DNA from: Trochalopteron elliotii
Lineage: Eukaryota > Chordata > Aves > Passeriformes > Leiothrichidae
Direction: 5' to 3'
Assembly (NCBI GenBank): GCA_024734555.1
Contig: JANPWX010000358.1
Span: forward strand, 5,165 to 69,164
DNA: 64,000 nucleotides
A program made the translations under genes and the position numbers. The notes under the pieces are model-generated. The model saw only the letters and a program-made list of their open reading frames with translations. It did no database searches and had not been told where the DNA came from. This document shows positions 13,361 to 24,900 of the stretch, one piece after another (within the stretch, counting starts at the first letter, position 1; the number at the start of each line of letters is the position of its first letter).

Positions 13361-15682
13361 TTATTTCTTCTTCTTATAGTCTCCTTTCTTTTTACTCAAA
13401 GCAATGGAGTACTATGTATGGAGGAGGTAAATGAAGGCTCATATAATGTTCAAATTTTTTAAATTCTTCCGTCTTGAGACTCTTTTTATGGGAGAATTTG
13501 GGAGATACAGAACTTGTAAGGGGTTAGTTAGGGCAGGAGAGATATAAAAATTAAATTTTAAACACCAAATTTAAGAGTGTTTATTAGCACTTCTAGAAGG
13601 GAAATATAATTTTCATAGCTGAAGGGATTTGCTTATCTGCTCTTGAAGTCACTGGTTTCAGACTTATTTGGAGGTTAGATACTCATCTGGCTGGACATCA
13701 GGTCAGAGCCAGTGTAGTGATCTTCATGTTGTTCCTACCCATGTGCATGTCACACTCTCTGCAGCTAAAATCTTCCTGATGAGTCAGTTTTGTATCTAGG
13801 TTGGATCTGTCCCTAATTCTCTCCTCTTAAAATCCCAACCAGTCTCTCAAACTGAGTGCATAAGAAGCAGAAAACACTTTAGGGTGCTGCTGGAAAGCAA
13901 ATTTCAGTAACAAGGAGCTGTTTGCACACAGTTCAAGGATTTGGCAGCTCCTCTTACCCAAGGCAGTAGAAAAAAGCCACCATTATCTTCCAATCTTTGA
14001 GTGTTGCTCTGCACATTTAGTGGCACTGTGTTTACTAGTCAGTGCTGGTTTTATTTGTGAAAGGGGAGCTGCAAACAAAGGTCCAGCTCTTGTCTCCAGG
14101 AGTGGGGGAGGCTGGATTTCCTGTGGGGAGGAAGCTGGACAGGTGTTGAAAACCTTGTGGAAATGTTTGTTTTGCCAGCTGTGGTGTGGTGGGATACATC
14201 CAAAGCATCCCACACCTATGGCTCCTGCTGCTTGTCATGCAGCAAGAATAAAACCTCAAATCTCTTGGGGTTTGTTCAGACTGGAAAGTGCATCCCTAGA
14301 GCCAAAAAGATCAGCAGAGTATTTCCTGCCTCCAGCCTGCAGAAAGTGGGATGTCAGTGAGCAGAGGCACATCTCCAAGGGCCAAGAGGAGTCAGGGAAA
14401 GCCACTGAGGAGTTACACAAAGCCAAGTATTGCTGGAAACTACAAAGAGCTGGAGACTGTGTAATATCTGTGATGTAAGGGCTGACTAGAGCAGACAGAG
14501 ATTAATTTCTATTCTTTCTGCTACAGACAGTACAAAAGCACCCACACTCCTCAGCACCAAGCCATGCCCTGAGCATAGGAGCAGTTAGTTACCCAAGAAG
14601 GGGTGAAAGCTCCTGGTGTCCTGGGGTCAGAGCAGGCAGGACGCCACCAAGCAGGGCTGCTGCTCACAGCACAGATTGAACAGCACTGCAAAAAACTCTC
14701 ATTTTCCCCCCTCCCAACCTCCAGTCCTGTTTCAGTGTGGAGACGGGGAGGTACAGGATGGGTGCCAAGAGGTACCTGAAGATCCTCCAACAGCAGTGAG
14801 GGAGGAGTAAATAAAGAAGCAGATGAATTTAGGTGCTTGGTTTTCCAGCTCATGCAATGAAAAACTGGTTTTCCTCAAAGGGCTCTCCTTCCTAATGGCT
14901 GGAACTGCATGAAGCATCCCAGTCCCAGGCCATGCCTGGAGCAGGGCAAATGATGTGCTCTGTAAAATATGGTCAGGTTTCTGTATCAGATTGGCTAAAT
15001 GTGCTTCTGAGGCAGCAGGGTCCTCTCCATGCTAGACTTTGCTGATGTGTTTAAAATAGCTCCTACGCTTCAGCAAATGCAGATTCCTGCTCTCTCTGAG
15101 GCCCCTCAGATCCATCTGCTCAGGCTGGCAGAGCCCAACTGCAAGAAGCAACAAGCTGCAGGACCATCTGGCTTCAAAACACCAGTGCCAGGCAAAGCAC
15201 AGCCCAATGCAAAGGAGCAAGAGCAGGGGCCATCCACCCAGGGTGCTCTGTGCCCACCACGTCCTAACAGGGCCACTCAGTGTCCCCAAGGCACGCCTCC
15301 ACCTGCTTCCTATGGGAAAAACAATCTCTGTGCCATGAGCCTGAGCCTGAGGAGGGACAAGTCACCTCCCACGTGCATCCCTTCAATACTCAGCACTGGT
15401 GCAGGGGTAGGTTTGGGCCCCATTGCCTGTAGGGAATATCAAGAGGAACAAAACAGGACATTTTTGTTTTCAGCATGAGAAGTATTTGCTGGGGCATGTC
15501 AAATAGATCAGGACTCTGATTTGTACAGGAGCACTCCTATACCTGGTTACAAGGTGAACATTCTAGGTGACTGGAAGGGAAGAACCATGAATGTGAATAT
15601 GGTCCAAGGATTAGAAGAACATCTGGGGGACCTGGGTTCATGTTGTATTCTGCCACAGTCCCTCTGTATGAACCAAGAGGAA
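13361..15682. other. Non-coding stretch with one weak exon-like segment
   Basis: No gene recognised. The segment 14343-14474 follows a pyrimidine-rich acceptor (tgcctccagcctgcag) and ends at a good donor (GAT|GTAAGG, 14474/14475). It is 132 bases, open in one frame and rich in charged residues, but its incoming phase (2) does not match the exon candidate at 7565-7637. The 149-codon frame at 15029-15478 is probably chance: it has no domain and is C-rich. Confidence 0.35.
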
Positions 15683-15828
15683 TCACCATCCCTGGAATGG
15701 TTTAAAAGATATGTGGACGTGGCACCTGGGGACATGGTTTAATGGTGGACTTGACAGTGCTGGCTTAATGGTTGGAGCTGATGATCTTAAGGGTCTTTTC
15801 CAACCTAAAGAACTCTATGATTCTACAA
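15683..15828 (+). mobile_element. CR1 LINE fragment, 3' end, plus strand
   Basis: Reads 'ggaatcaccatccctggaat', 'ggacgtggcacctggggaca', 'tggtttaatggtggacttg', 'ggttggagctgatgatctta' and 'ttttccaacctaaagaactc', and finishes with the CR1 terminal repeat 'ctatgattctacaatt'. This is the 3' end in plus orientation, the only CR1 fragment of the window on this strand. It is 5'-truncated at about 15683. Confidence 0.92.
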
Positions 15829-18800
15829 TTATTGTCCAATTCGTGTCTGACTGACCCAGTATTAATGGAAAGCAATGCCATTTTCCATGCTGACAGTGAT
15901 CTGGAGGAGGAAAGACATGAAAGACTGCAAAGGGCTGAGCTGTTGCAGAAGAGCACAGGGAACAGCCAGTGCAAGGAAGCTGAGGGTGTACAATACATCC
16001 GGCCTGGTGGTAATTTATTCAGTGCTTTCTTACATTTCCACTTGGCTTCCTCTCCTGCCCCAACACAGCTGCCCACCCTCTCACTGAATATCTGATTTCC
16101 CAGCTGGTAATCCTCACCCTGTCCACATCCCTGCTGAATGTGGTCTAGACAGTCTAATTGTATTTAATCCTAGAGCTATACCAACACCCCACACTAAACC
16201 CTGCAGTTCTGTGCACACAGGGGATTCATTTGCACACATATCTGCTGAGCAGTCAGAGCACGTCTCATTAAGGAGAATGCTGGGGATTAAAAGGTGAGGA
16301 TGAGGTGAAGATGAAGGCACATCCCTCCCAGTGTGGGACAGACAACACTGCCTCTGACTGATTTTTGTTTATGACACGACAAATGTTGAAGGGAGTCACA
16401 ATGTCATCTCAGAGCACCCCATGTTGTTCTTGCTCTGCTATTGCTCCTTGCCTCTCTCATTCTCCTCCTGCCACAGCCTCCCCTGTGACCCAGCCATGGG
16501 TACCTGTGCACATCTGAGAGGGGCACAACTCTCTGCACCCTCTGCCTGCCTCACAGAGGAATCCATTGTATTCTTCATGGGTACAATTCAGTGCTGCCTT
16601 CTGGTTTCTGCTGCAGGACCTAGAAATCTCTCAAAATTACAACCTCTTTTCCCTTTTCACTCCCTTCCCATGTTAATGAGGGAGTCAGGCTCAGAAGGGC
16701 CCCCCATAAATGATGCTGGGAGACCCAAGTTGAAGAACTGACCTCTGTAATGACACCCTGGCCTCTGCTGAACTAGATAAGGTGCTGTGGGAGATTCTGG
16801 GAAAAGCTGTTGCACAGTGAAGACCTGGCTGGCGTTTTTGCTTAACACAGGCTATTTTCTATCAGTCTCAAGGGCTTGTCAGTGTGCAAGCTTCGTTTTG
16901 GAAAGTGTGAAAATGAGCTGGATGAAATCAGGAAGGGAACTTATCTAGCTTTGCAGCAGAGACAGGGGCCAGATGCCGAGAGGTTACTGGGAAAAGAGAT
17001 GACAAGTTTTTTTACAAATGTTTATCTTCAATCACTCACAAACATTCTTTGTCAGGAGAGGATGGGTGGGGAAGAACAACATCTTCCTCTATGTTTTGTA
17101 GCCTGAGAAATAGAGACACATCCTTGCTATGGCAAACACCCTTGCAAGTTCCAACAGCCACATGCCCCAAGGAAGCACTGGAGCAAGTGGGAGAGTTCTT
17201 TGGCAATGGTCATGTTGTGGTGTCACACAGCTGCCAGTATTCTGAAGCATGTAAAGGCTAAAGGGGAACTTCATGGGAGTCAGGGGGAAAGGGCAGAGGG
17301 GGGATAACCTTGCCTTTGGGACTGAGGTCTTTGGTGTGTGACAGGGAAGGTGCTGGAGTCAGGTAATGGACTTTTAGGGACCTGTTCACAGCAGGAAAGG
17401 CTCAAACATGGCTTCTTTTACACAGAGGACATCCTGAAGGAGATTTATGAAGCAGAGAGAAGTGGGCAGTAAGGGGACTCTTGGTAGAGCTGATCTGCAG
17501 GTCAGTGTGAAAGGACAACCAGGGGATATATGTGAAGAAGCCAGTTCCTCACACTGACATGCACAGCTATTGAAATACCACTAGTGAGGCCAGGTTTCAT
17601 TGTTTTCCCTTCCCTTCCCTTCACTGACTTCTTTTTTGCCCTTTCCTTTTTTCTTTACTCTACCCAAAGTAAACACATTCTGCTCAGGCTGCTGCCCTGA
17701 CACAGCAAGTCAGGCTGGGTTTAACAGCAATCCATGTTTTCAAAGCTCCACCAGATGAAGTGTGAAGGACTTCCAGCCCTGCTCACAGCCTGACTCCCAG
17801 AGGGGTCAGGGGCTGGTGCACAGAGCAATGTGTTTCCTGCCCTGCAGCAGCAAATGAGAGGTGGATGGAGGAAACAGATGTGGAAAATTCAACCTCCCTC
17901 CCCTGCAGCCTGTCTCTCAGAAGCTGCAAAAAGCAGATTTAGGCTCTTTTTCAGTGTGGTGGTAACGACTGCTCAGTTTTGCTAATGGAAAAGGGCTGCT
18001 GATTCTGGCAGTGGGGTTATCATGTTGCCGTGCAAACACACAAGGCAGGAGGAAAACAGATTTTGTTTTTGCCTCTTGCTGTTTTTCTTACCATTAGTCA
18101 GGTAAAAACTTCACAGGGCACCTTGGTGGGTTTCTCAGATGCAGCCAATAACAACAGTCTTCCCTTGAACCACTGACTGCAGTGGGTGTGATGATTCTGG
18201 TCATCACCCAACTCCTTGCAATGACAGCTGGAAGGCTACAAGTCAGGTTCAGCCATCCCAAGTGAGCAGAGCAAGTTTTATCTCCAGCAGAGGTGAGTGT
18301 TCATTAGAGTTTGCATTGTCAACAGCTCAGCTCTCTGCTAGGGAATAAATACTCAACCCTCAGATGCAGCGACTGCCAAAAGCCTGGGAACATAAACCCT
18401 GAAACACTCATTGGGTTTCCTCTGAAAAGAGAATTTGACAGGACTAAACATCTTTGCAATTCCTTAAAGATGGGGACTGGAATCTGCTCTGAGCAGAGGC
18501 TTGCTGATGCCCACTAAATATTATCTTGTGCATTATAACTGATGCACATGCCAATTCTCTCATTCTAATTGGAATATCTAGCTGAGAAAAGCCATTATAA
18601 AAATTCCTGCAATTATTAGCTATACAATTTATTTAGTCTTGGATTGTATTGAATCAGGAAAAAAAGCCTGATAAGGGTTTGGAAGAGGATTTAAATACAT
18701 CAAAATATTCCACAGAGAATAAACCCATGAGGGATATGGTGACTCTCTTGGTTAAACAGATATACATGGTCCCAAAATACCCACGCAGCTCTCACTTTTG

Positions 18801-19295
18801 GTGAATTTCCCAAAGAAATCCCTATTAGTTGATGCCACCTCCCCCAAACACCTGGGAACCCAGAAGGCTCCCAGTGCATCTGTGGTGCATCCACCTTCCT
18901 CTTTTCTTTGGAAGAGAATGGACATGGCCATGCACAAGAGAAGTTTTATAAGCCAAGCACAGAGCCAACAGAGCTGGGACTGCTGCCTGGGACTCAGCCA
19001 TCAATCAAATATATAATCACTAAATGAAGAAAGCACTGCTGTTGCTGTCAAAACCAGAGGAATTTTTATCTTCAGTTTCACAGGAAACTGGATGGGCCCC
19101 TTAATCTTCCTTACTTAGGGAGAGGCAGGAGTGGGAAAATACAACTTTTGCTTAGGAAGAAAAAATTATGCAGATAATGTGTAGTGTTTTTTGTCAGGCT
19201 TTTAATTGCTGTTGCCAAGGAAATGTATATGCTTGGGTCAGGGATAGTGTAATGACAAAATGCAAACAGCTTGATTCATGTTTGTAGAGAGACAG
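15829..19295. other. Non-coding stretch
   Basis: No gene recognised. Short frames after the CR1 fragment (15870-16000) and at 16876-17000 have a mildly charged, coding-like composition but no usable donor sites. A polypyrimidine patch is listed separately at 17591-17665. Bases 18530-18650 are AT-rich with several TAAT-type motifs. Confidence 0.45.
17591..17665 (+). repeat. Polypyrimidine tract with CCCTT units
   Basis: A pyrimidine-rich stretch beginning with about three CCCTT-type pentamer units (around 17605-17622) and continuing with T- and C-rich sequence. Low-complexity DNA; no function can be assigned. Confidence 0.6.
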
Positions 19296-19348
19296 AGCCA
19301 AATTCATCCCTGGTGCAATTGGGTCGAAATGTAGAGATGAATTTGGCT
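19296..19348. repeat. Old palindromic element, copy 1
   Basis: Seen: a perfect 13-base inverted repeat (AGCCAAATTCATC at 19296-19308, its complement at 19336-19348) separated by 27 bases. The arms and the adjacent 'cctggtgcaatt' resemble an old amniote palindromic repeat that I recall as 'gccaaattc...gatgaatttggc' around a 'tggagttacacc' core. I cannot give a reliable family name. A second related copy lies at 40311-40373. Probably a relic of a non-autonomous DNA transposon; this is inference. Confidence 0.5.
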
Positions 19349-21055
19349 TGTTATCTAGCTAGCAGTTCTGTGTTAACATGTTCTCCCAAGCTATTTTACA
19401 AACAACACCTAATTTATTAAATGGGAAAGTTTAGGAAATGTTTTTTTTATGATTTACTGCTACTTGCCTGCCAGTTGTTCGAACAAGACTCCACCAGTCT
19501 GTCCCTCTTTGCATTTTTATTTGCTAAAAGAAATGCTCTGGCTTTGGGATTTCAGATCTGCCTCAGCAAGCTTTTAAATCAACAGCAGTAATCCCTTCAC
19601 CCTTGATTATCACTTACTCCTATGTCTTCTTTTACAAGACAACATTTCTAAAATAATCAGCAATTATTAAATTCCCACTTGCAATATCACCCTGACTGCA
19701 CAATACTTTTACTACCAATCTGCTGCATAAATTATTGCCACAGATCACAGTTACGACTTTAAAGCAAGGGGTTGGAATTAAAATACTTATAAAGGCCTCT
19801 TGTTCTTTAAGTGTTTCCTCAATCCCATCTCACTCCTGTCCTCATCCTGCATAATGAAGATCCATGGGAGCTTTGCCACAGTGTGGGATCACATACATCA
19901 ATCCGGGCTGTGATCATGGAATAAGGTCCAGATCTGGGTCTGCACAGGACCCTCTTTGACTTCAGCAGAGTCCTGAGCACACCTCAGTCCTTGTTGGTGA
20001 TTTCAGTGCCCCAGTGATGCCCCCCTGCTGGGTGTCAGCACTCAAGGCCTCTTCCTTTGTTACACCAAGGGGGAAAATGGGAGCACCTTCCTTGCAAAGA
20101 CAAGGAGTTTGGGAATGCTCTCAGGGCAGGTCCATGCCCAGCTACACTAAAGAGCTCAGATCTCTGTGTGCCTCCCTGGGTGTACATGCAGCTCTTCCTC
20201 CTCTAGCAGAGTCTGCAATAGATTTTTCCAGCAAAGCAAAGGTGACATTGATTCCTCCTGAATTTCCAGCAGAACCAGAGAGAAAAGATGTGCTTCTCCA
20301 AAAACAAAATGTGCTTTCAGAGGAAATACATTCTCCAAGAGACCTCTGATGTAAATCTCATGAGGAAAATGAAAATGTTCCAAGGTTTGCAATACAAAAC
20401 TGAAAATTTTATGATTCTAATCCAACATTTTTTGATTTTGGGCATTTACAAAAAGCCCCAAAAATCCCTACAGAGGGAACCTCCAGTTAGCTGTTACCAG
20501 ACTGGAGTCTTGCAACTCAGTGATGCTGAGTATTGATATGGAAACTGTCAGGGTGGCTAAATCTTGTTCTAAAATACCACAGAGGAAGCTGAGGAAGGAG
20601 AGACGGAGGGGTGTGAACAGATCTTTGATAAGGAGAGCTTTTAGCTGTGGAATGAACTTGCAGTGCAGTTAGGGGAGGGTTTGGATGCTATCTTTAGGGG
20701 CCAGGAAGCAGGAAAGATTAATCTTAATCTTCCAAAAGACCTTGCTACCCCAGCAGAAAATGACAGACGCTGTTGGAAACTCTACATTCTTCACTCTAAT
20801 TGTCACCAAAAATGTCCACAATGTTCTTATGAAAGTTGCAACTGGAAGCAAAACTAAAAAAAACCTATAAAATTAATCACCACATTAAAAAAAAAATAAC
20901 TGAGGACACTAAGAGGTTCATCTGCTCCCTATTTTATGTGATAGATGCCTCTGTAGTACAGAACCTGATGGAAAATCCTGAAAAATGGGTGCAATTCCCC
21001 ACCAGCACACTGCAGAATTGCAGCACAGTCGATGCTTTATGAAGTTTAAAGGGTT
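19349..21055. other. Non-coding stretch with one terminal-exon candidate
   Basis: Apart from the candidate exon at 20210-20349, no gene is recognised. Bases 19880-19990 ('atctgggtctgcacaggacc', 'ctttgacttcagcagagtcc') resemble an old, untyped interspersed repeat, but too weakly to call. An A10 run follows at 20887-20896, overlapping an ATTAAA at 20884-20889 that could serve as a polyadenylation signal for the candidate terminal exon. Confidence 0.4.
20210..20349 (+). CDS. Candidate terminal coding exon, unidentified gene
   Basis: Seen: a strong pyrimidine-rich acceptor (gctcttcctcctctagcag) ending at 20209. It is of tandem NAGNAG type (TAG then CAG), so two acceptors three bases apart are possible. 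The exon enters in phase 1 and reads SAIDFSSKAKVTLIPPEF, then PAEPERKDVLLQKQNVLSEE, then IHSPRDL and a TGA stop at 20347-20349. The codons show a clear purine-first pattern (GCA, GAT, GTG, GAA, GAG), unlike the chance frames elsewhere. Phase fits the candidate exon at 7565-7637. ATTAAA at 20884-20889 could end the 3' untranslated region. The protein is not recognised. Alternative: a chance open frame of 46 codons; an internal donor AAAG|GTGACA near 20241 could also end the exon early. Confidence 0.25.
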
Positions 21056-21962
21056 GGAATGCCATAGAATCCTAGAATCACAGAACAACAGGTTGGAAAA
21101 GACCTCAAGGATCATCTCATCCAACTTCTCTTGGCAAAAGCATGGTCTAGATGGCCCAGGACCCTGTCCAGTTTAATCTTGTAAGTGTCTAATGTTGAGG
21201 AATTCATCACTTCCCTGAGGAGATGATTTCAGTTGCTGATTGTTTTCACTATGAAAAGTTTTCCTCCTGTGTCCAACTGGAATCTCCCCAGGAATAACTT
21301 GTCTAACTCATCTTTTCTATGAGACTCCTTGTAAGAGGGGAGTCTCCATCTTCTTTGTAGTAATCCTTTGAATACTGGAACATGGTGATAAGGTCTTCCC
21401 TAACACTTCTTTTCTCAAGGCTGAGCAAACCCAGCTTTTCCTCATAAAACAGGCTTCCTAGTCCTGGGATCATCTCCGTGGCTCCTCTCTGCACCCCCTC
21501 TAGCCTGCTCACATCTCTTTTTGATGTGGGGACCAAAACAGAACACAGAATTCCAGGTGTGGCCTGACAAGTGCTGAGTAGAGTGGGATGATGACTTTTT
21601 CCTCTCTGCCCTTGTTGATGCAGCTCAGCATCCTGTTCTTTCTTTGCACCAGCAGCACAGAGCTCACTCATCCTGAGCTTGTTGCCCACCAGGACCCCCA
21701 AGTCCCTTCCCACAGAGCTGCTCCCCAGCTGGGCTGGTCCCAGCCTTTGCTGCACTCCTGGATTGTGTTTTCCCAGGTTCAAGACCTTACACTTGTCCTT
21801 GCTGAACTTCACAAGTTTCTTGTTAGCACATCCCTTCAGCCTATCCAGGTCCTCCTGCAGGGTGGTTCTCCCTTCCAAAGTGTCCAATTCCCCACTTAGT
21901 TTGGTGTGATTGGCAAAATTTACCAGAGTTCACTCAATCCCATCATTCAGATCAAGGATTTG
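21056..21962 (-). mobile_element. CR1 LINE, 3' part with reverse transcriptase remnant
   Basis: The left end shows the 3' tail (gccatagaatcctagaatca, then ggttggaaaagacctcaagg), so the element is on the minus strand. Its 3' untranslated region runs to about 21303. A 194-codon open frame (21887 down to 21303) encodes the C-terminal part of the CR1 reverse transcriptase, recognisable by LQEDLDRLKGCANKKLVKF, KDKCKVLNLGKHNP, GRDLGVLVGNKLRMSELC and LLSLEKRSVREDLITMF. Upstream in the same frame the catalytic motif, FADD in working CR1 copies, reads FANH, and a TGA interrupts the frame at 21930-21932 after NDGIE. The copy is therefore 5'-truncated and catalytically dead. Its open frame suggests moderate age. 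It is a retrotransposon remnant, not a host gene. Confidence 0.93.
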
Positions 21963-24900
21963 TTGCTAATCTGTCCTTCACAAATAACTGCTGTTATTTT
22001 TTGCCTATACAACCCTAATGCTGTATATTTTTAACCTACTCTTTACTGTTATCTGTTGCACAGGAATGCTGGAAAAGCTCAGGTTTAAATAATTTGAAAT
22101 GCCCTGGAGAGATCTTATTTTGTTGGCTTTGTTTTCAGCTGCAAGTAGCTGTTACATTTTGTAGACATGTAAAACCACATTAAAAAAAAAAAAAAAAAAA
22201 CACTCCAAGATCGAATTAGGCTGGTTCTGGGCAAACTTAACAAAGTTTGTCTATTTCCTGTCAGACACACAGACTGTTCTACTCAGGAATTTGTGCCTTG
22301 CAGTCCACATTTAATTCCATTTGCTGCCTGATTTCTATTTATAATGCACAAAGCAGTATTATTTGCCAGTAACACTTTAAAAAATGCCAGCAATATACTG
22401 CAATATGAGAAGTATGGGGAAAAAGAGAAGACTTTTCTAAGTGAGTTACCCGACTAAATTTCTGTCTTGTTTGAATGTACGCAGAACCACAGGAATGAAC
22501 TACAGGTGCTCAAGGTTCACACTGGAATCTGACAGTTCTGTGTTAATAAGGGGCTGGGGAATAAAGGTTCTGTTAACCCTGTGGTGGCCAGAGGGGGAGG
22601 TCACTTCAGAAGAGACCTTGTTTTCCTCAGGTTTTGTCATTATGATCTGTGATTTTCTTTATTCTGTGTACACATTCAGACCAAACCATTGCGAGCTAAG
22701 CACAGACCTAAATCACAGGCAGAAACCAAACCACTGAACCTTATGCTTCTTTTTTCTCCCTTCATCCCACTGATATCTCCACCTATGTCTCTGACATCTC
22801 TACCTCTGTGCATATGTCTTCACCAGCTCTTTTCAGAGCCACTCATTTCCTTCCCACAGTTTTCCTTTCCTTTTGGAGTATGTCAGTCTGCCTGCTTTCA
22901 TATTTCCTCTCACTGTTTGAGCATCCAAACCTTTATTGAGTGTCTCACTGGGTTACATAGATAAAAGCAAAGTTCTTGAGCCCTTGAGCTGATGACTGAA
23001 TGTCTGTGTCTTCAGGTGATCTCACCTCAAGCAGATCCTTCAAACACATTGGTGCTTTCCCCACAGGGAGCTCAACTTGAGGTGTGGTGGTCAGCAGCCC
23101 AAGATGAACAAAAAATTGCATCTCTGATGTTGGTCTCAATTATACAATTCTGTCAATTAAACTACAGCCCACACAACACCTAAATACTGTGTAGGAGGTG
23201 TATTACTGCCAAACAGCAGGTACAAATCAAAGGAAAGCAGAGAGTTCATCACAATGTTTTGTTGAGTTATGGGGTGTTTGGGCTGCCAGCAGTTTATATG
23301 AGGTCATTAATGAAAAAATACATAAAAATCTCTGAAATGACTGAAGGTTGGTAAAACATAAAAATACCATCTGTGGCTTGGCACATCCCACACCTTGTCG
23401 AGGACTGCGAAACCACTATAGTTTTATTCTGTTCCTACATACCTTCACTGCTGGGCCTTGTGGAAGACATAAAATAGAAAACAACCATAATGAGGCCAGT
23501 CTCATCTTTTAATGACACTTAAATGACAACTAAATGCAAACTTCATTAAACAAAGACAATTCTTGCTGCACACCCTCAGAAATGTGAGGTTAAACCAGCA
23601 GGATTTTACACAGGACAAGCCTCCATCTCCGGCTTTGCTGCTTCCTCAGGTTTGCTGTTCAATAAAGTTACAGTAATTCAGAGCAGAGACACAGTCCAAA
23701 GCAATCAGCTCTTAGCCAGGAAATCCCCCCAATGTCAAGAGCATAAATCTCCCAGCCCACGCAGAGCTTTGCATTCCTGCAGCACATGGGGCCCATTAAG
23801 GCCCCTCACAGCCCTCAGGAACTCAGTGTTGGAGCAGCTCTGCTCCAGGGTCCTTCAGCTGCTGCATCTACTCTGCTTGCCCCTGCTCCCTTTGGGGCTA
23901 CTGAGGATTTCTTTAGTATTCCAGAAAAAGCCTGACTGGATCTTCTGCACTGCCCCAGAGCCTGTGCCAGGTGCTGCTGGAGGGGCTGGAAACTCTCTCA
24001 CTTGGCTGGCTTTGAGGACAGTCATGGTGCTGAATTCCTGAGCAGTGCCAGCAAACCCTGTAATTTTGCCTCATTATGTTCTAATGAAGCAGAACGAGAC
24101 AGAGCTTCAATTTAGTGGTGTTCTTTTCTGACAAGGGTGAGAAATGTCATCTGTCACTGAGCAGTGAAGCTCAGAGGACTCAGCTAAGATTCTTCCTGTT
24201 CAGATCAGTTCTTTAGAAGCAAGAGGCTTCTACCACACACACCTAAAAAGAAAAAAAATAGGTCCTTCCAAGCTCCTCATGCCTTTCACCAAAGTTTTTC
24301 ACTGCCATATTTACAAGTAGGTCAGGGTTAGTTTGCAGCATCAGTGGGGGAAAGTGCTCCAGTACCTGGTCCTGGATGTGGACTAGAACTTTTAAATCAT
24401 AGAGAAGCCATTCATGGTGAAGAACCTGCAAAAGCAGCTCTATGAAGGACAGGTCTCACTGCCTGCCTTGGCCTCAGCTGTGTTGCAGCATGGAAAGGGA
24501 AGTGGGAGCCCAGTGTAGAGCCACAGACATCTCTTCATATGGCTTCACTACCAGGTTTCCTTCCACTACAGTGGTCAGGGCTGTTTGTTGGGGGATAGAC
24601 CAGCTGGTTTCTTCTCATGTGATTACAACCTTAAAGAGGGAAATGAGTTGTAAAATATGTGCACTGTCTTCTCACATGGAGAAAGATAATGCTTGTGTGC
24701 ATCCTCTTACTGGAAAAAAAGGCCCACAGCATACTCATGGAGCACCTCAACTCATCTGAACTAACCCTGCCTGAATTTCAAAGTTATTTATAGTAATTAA
24801 CAGACATTTGAAAAAGAAACAACACCAGCAAAGCTTTTTATTAGCTTTGCCTCAATAAGATGGGATGCACATTGTGTTTGGAACTTTGAAAGTTTTATAT

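Noticed and set aside
14020..14478. 152-codon plus-strand frame as a single-exon gene
   Set aside because: No domain, an ordinary start context, and only its last third looks coding-like; kept only as a weak exon candidate.
15029..15478. 149-codon plus-strand frame
   Set aside because: Composition is proline- and glutamine-rich from C-rich DNA; no splice signals or family resemblance.
19880..19990. Possible old LINE or DNA-transposon fragment
   Set aside because: Resemblance is limited to a few words; no consistent order of motifs.
21303..21887. 194-codon minus-strand frame as a host gene
   Set aside because: It is the C-terminal reverse transcriptase of a CR1 LINE, inside a truncated element with a broken catalytic motif.
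22182..22200. A19 run as the tail of a processed pseudogene
   Set aside because: No gene-like sequence precedes it and no target-site duplication could be identified.
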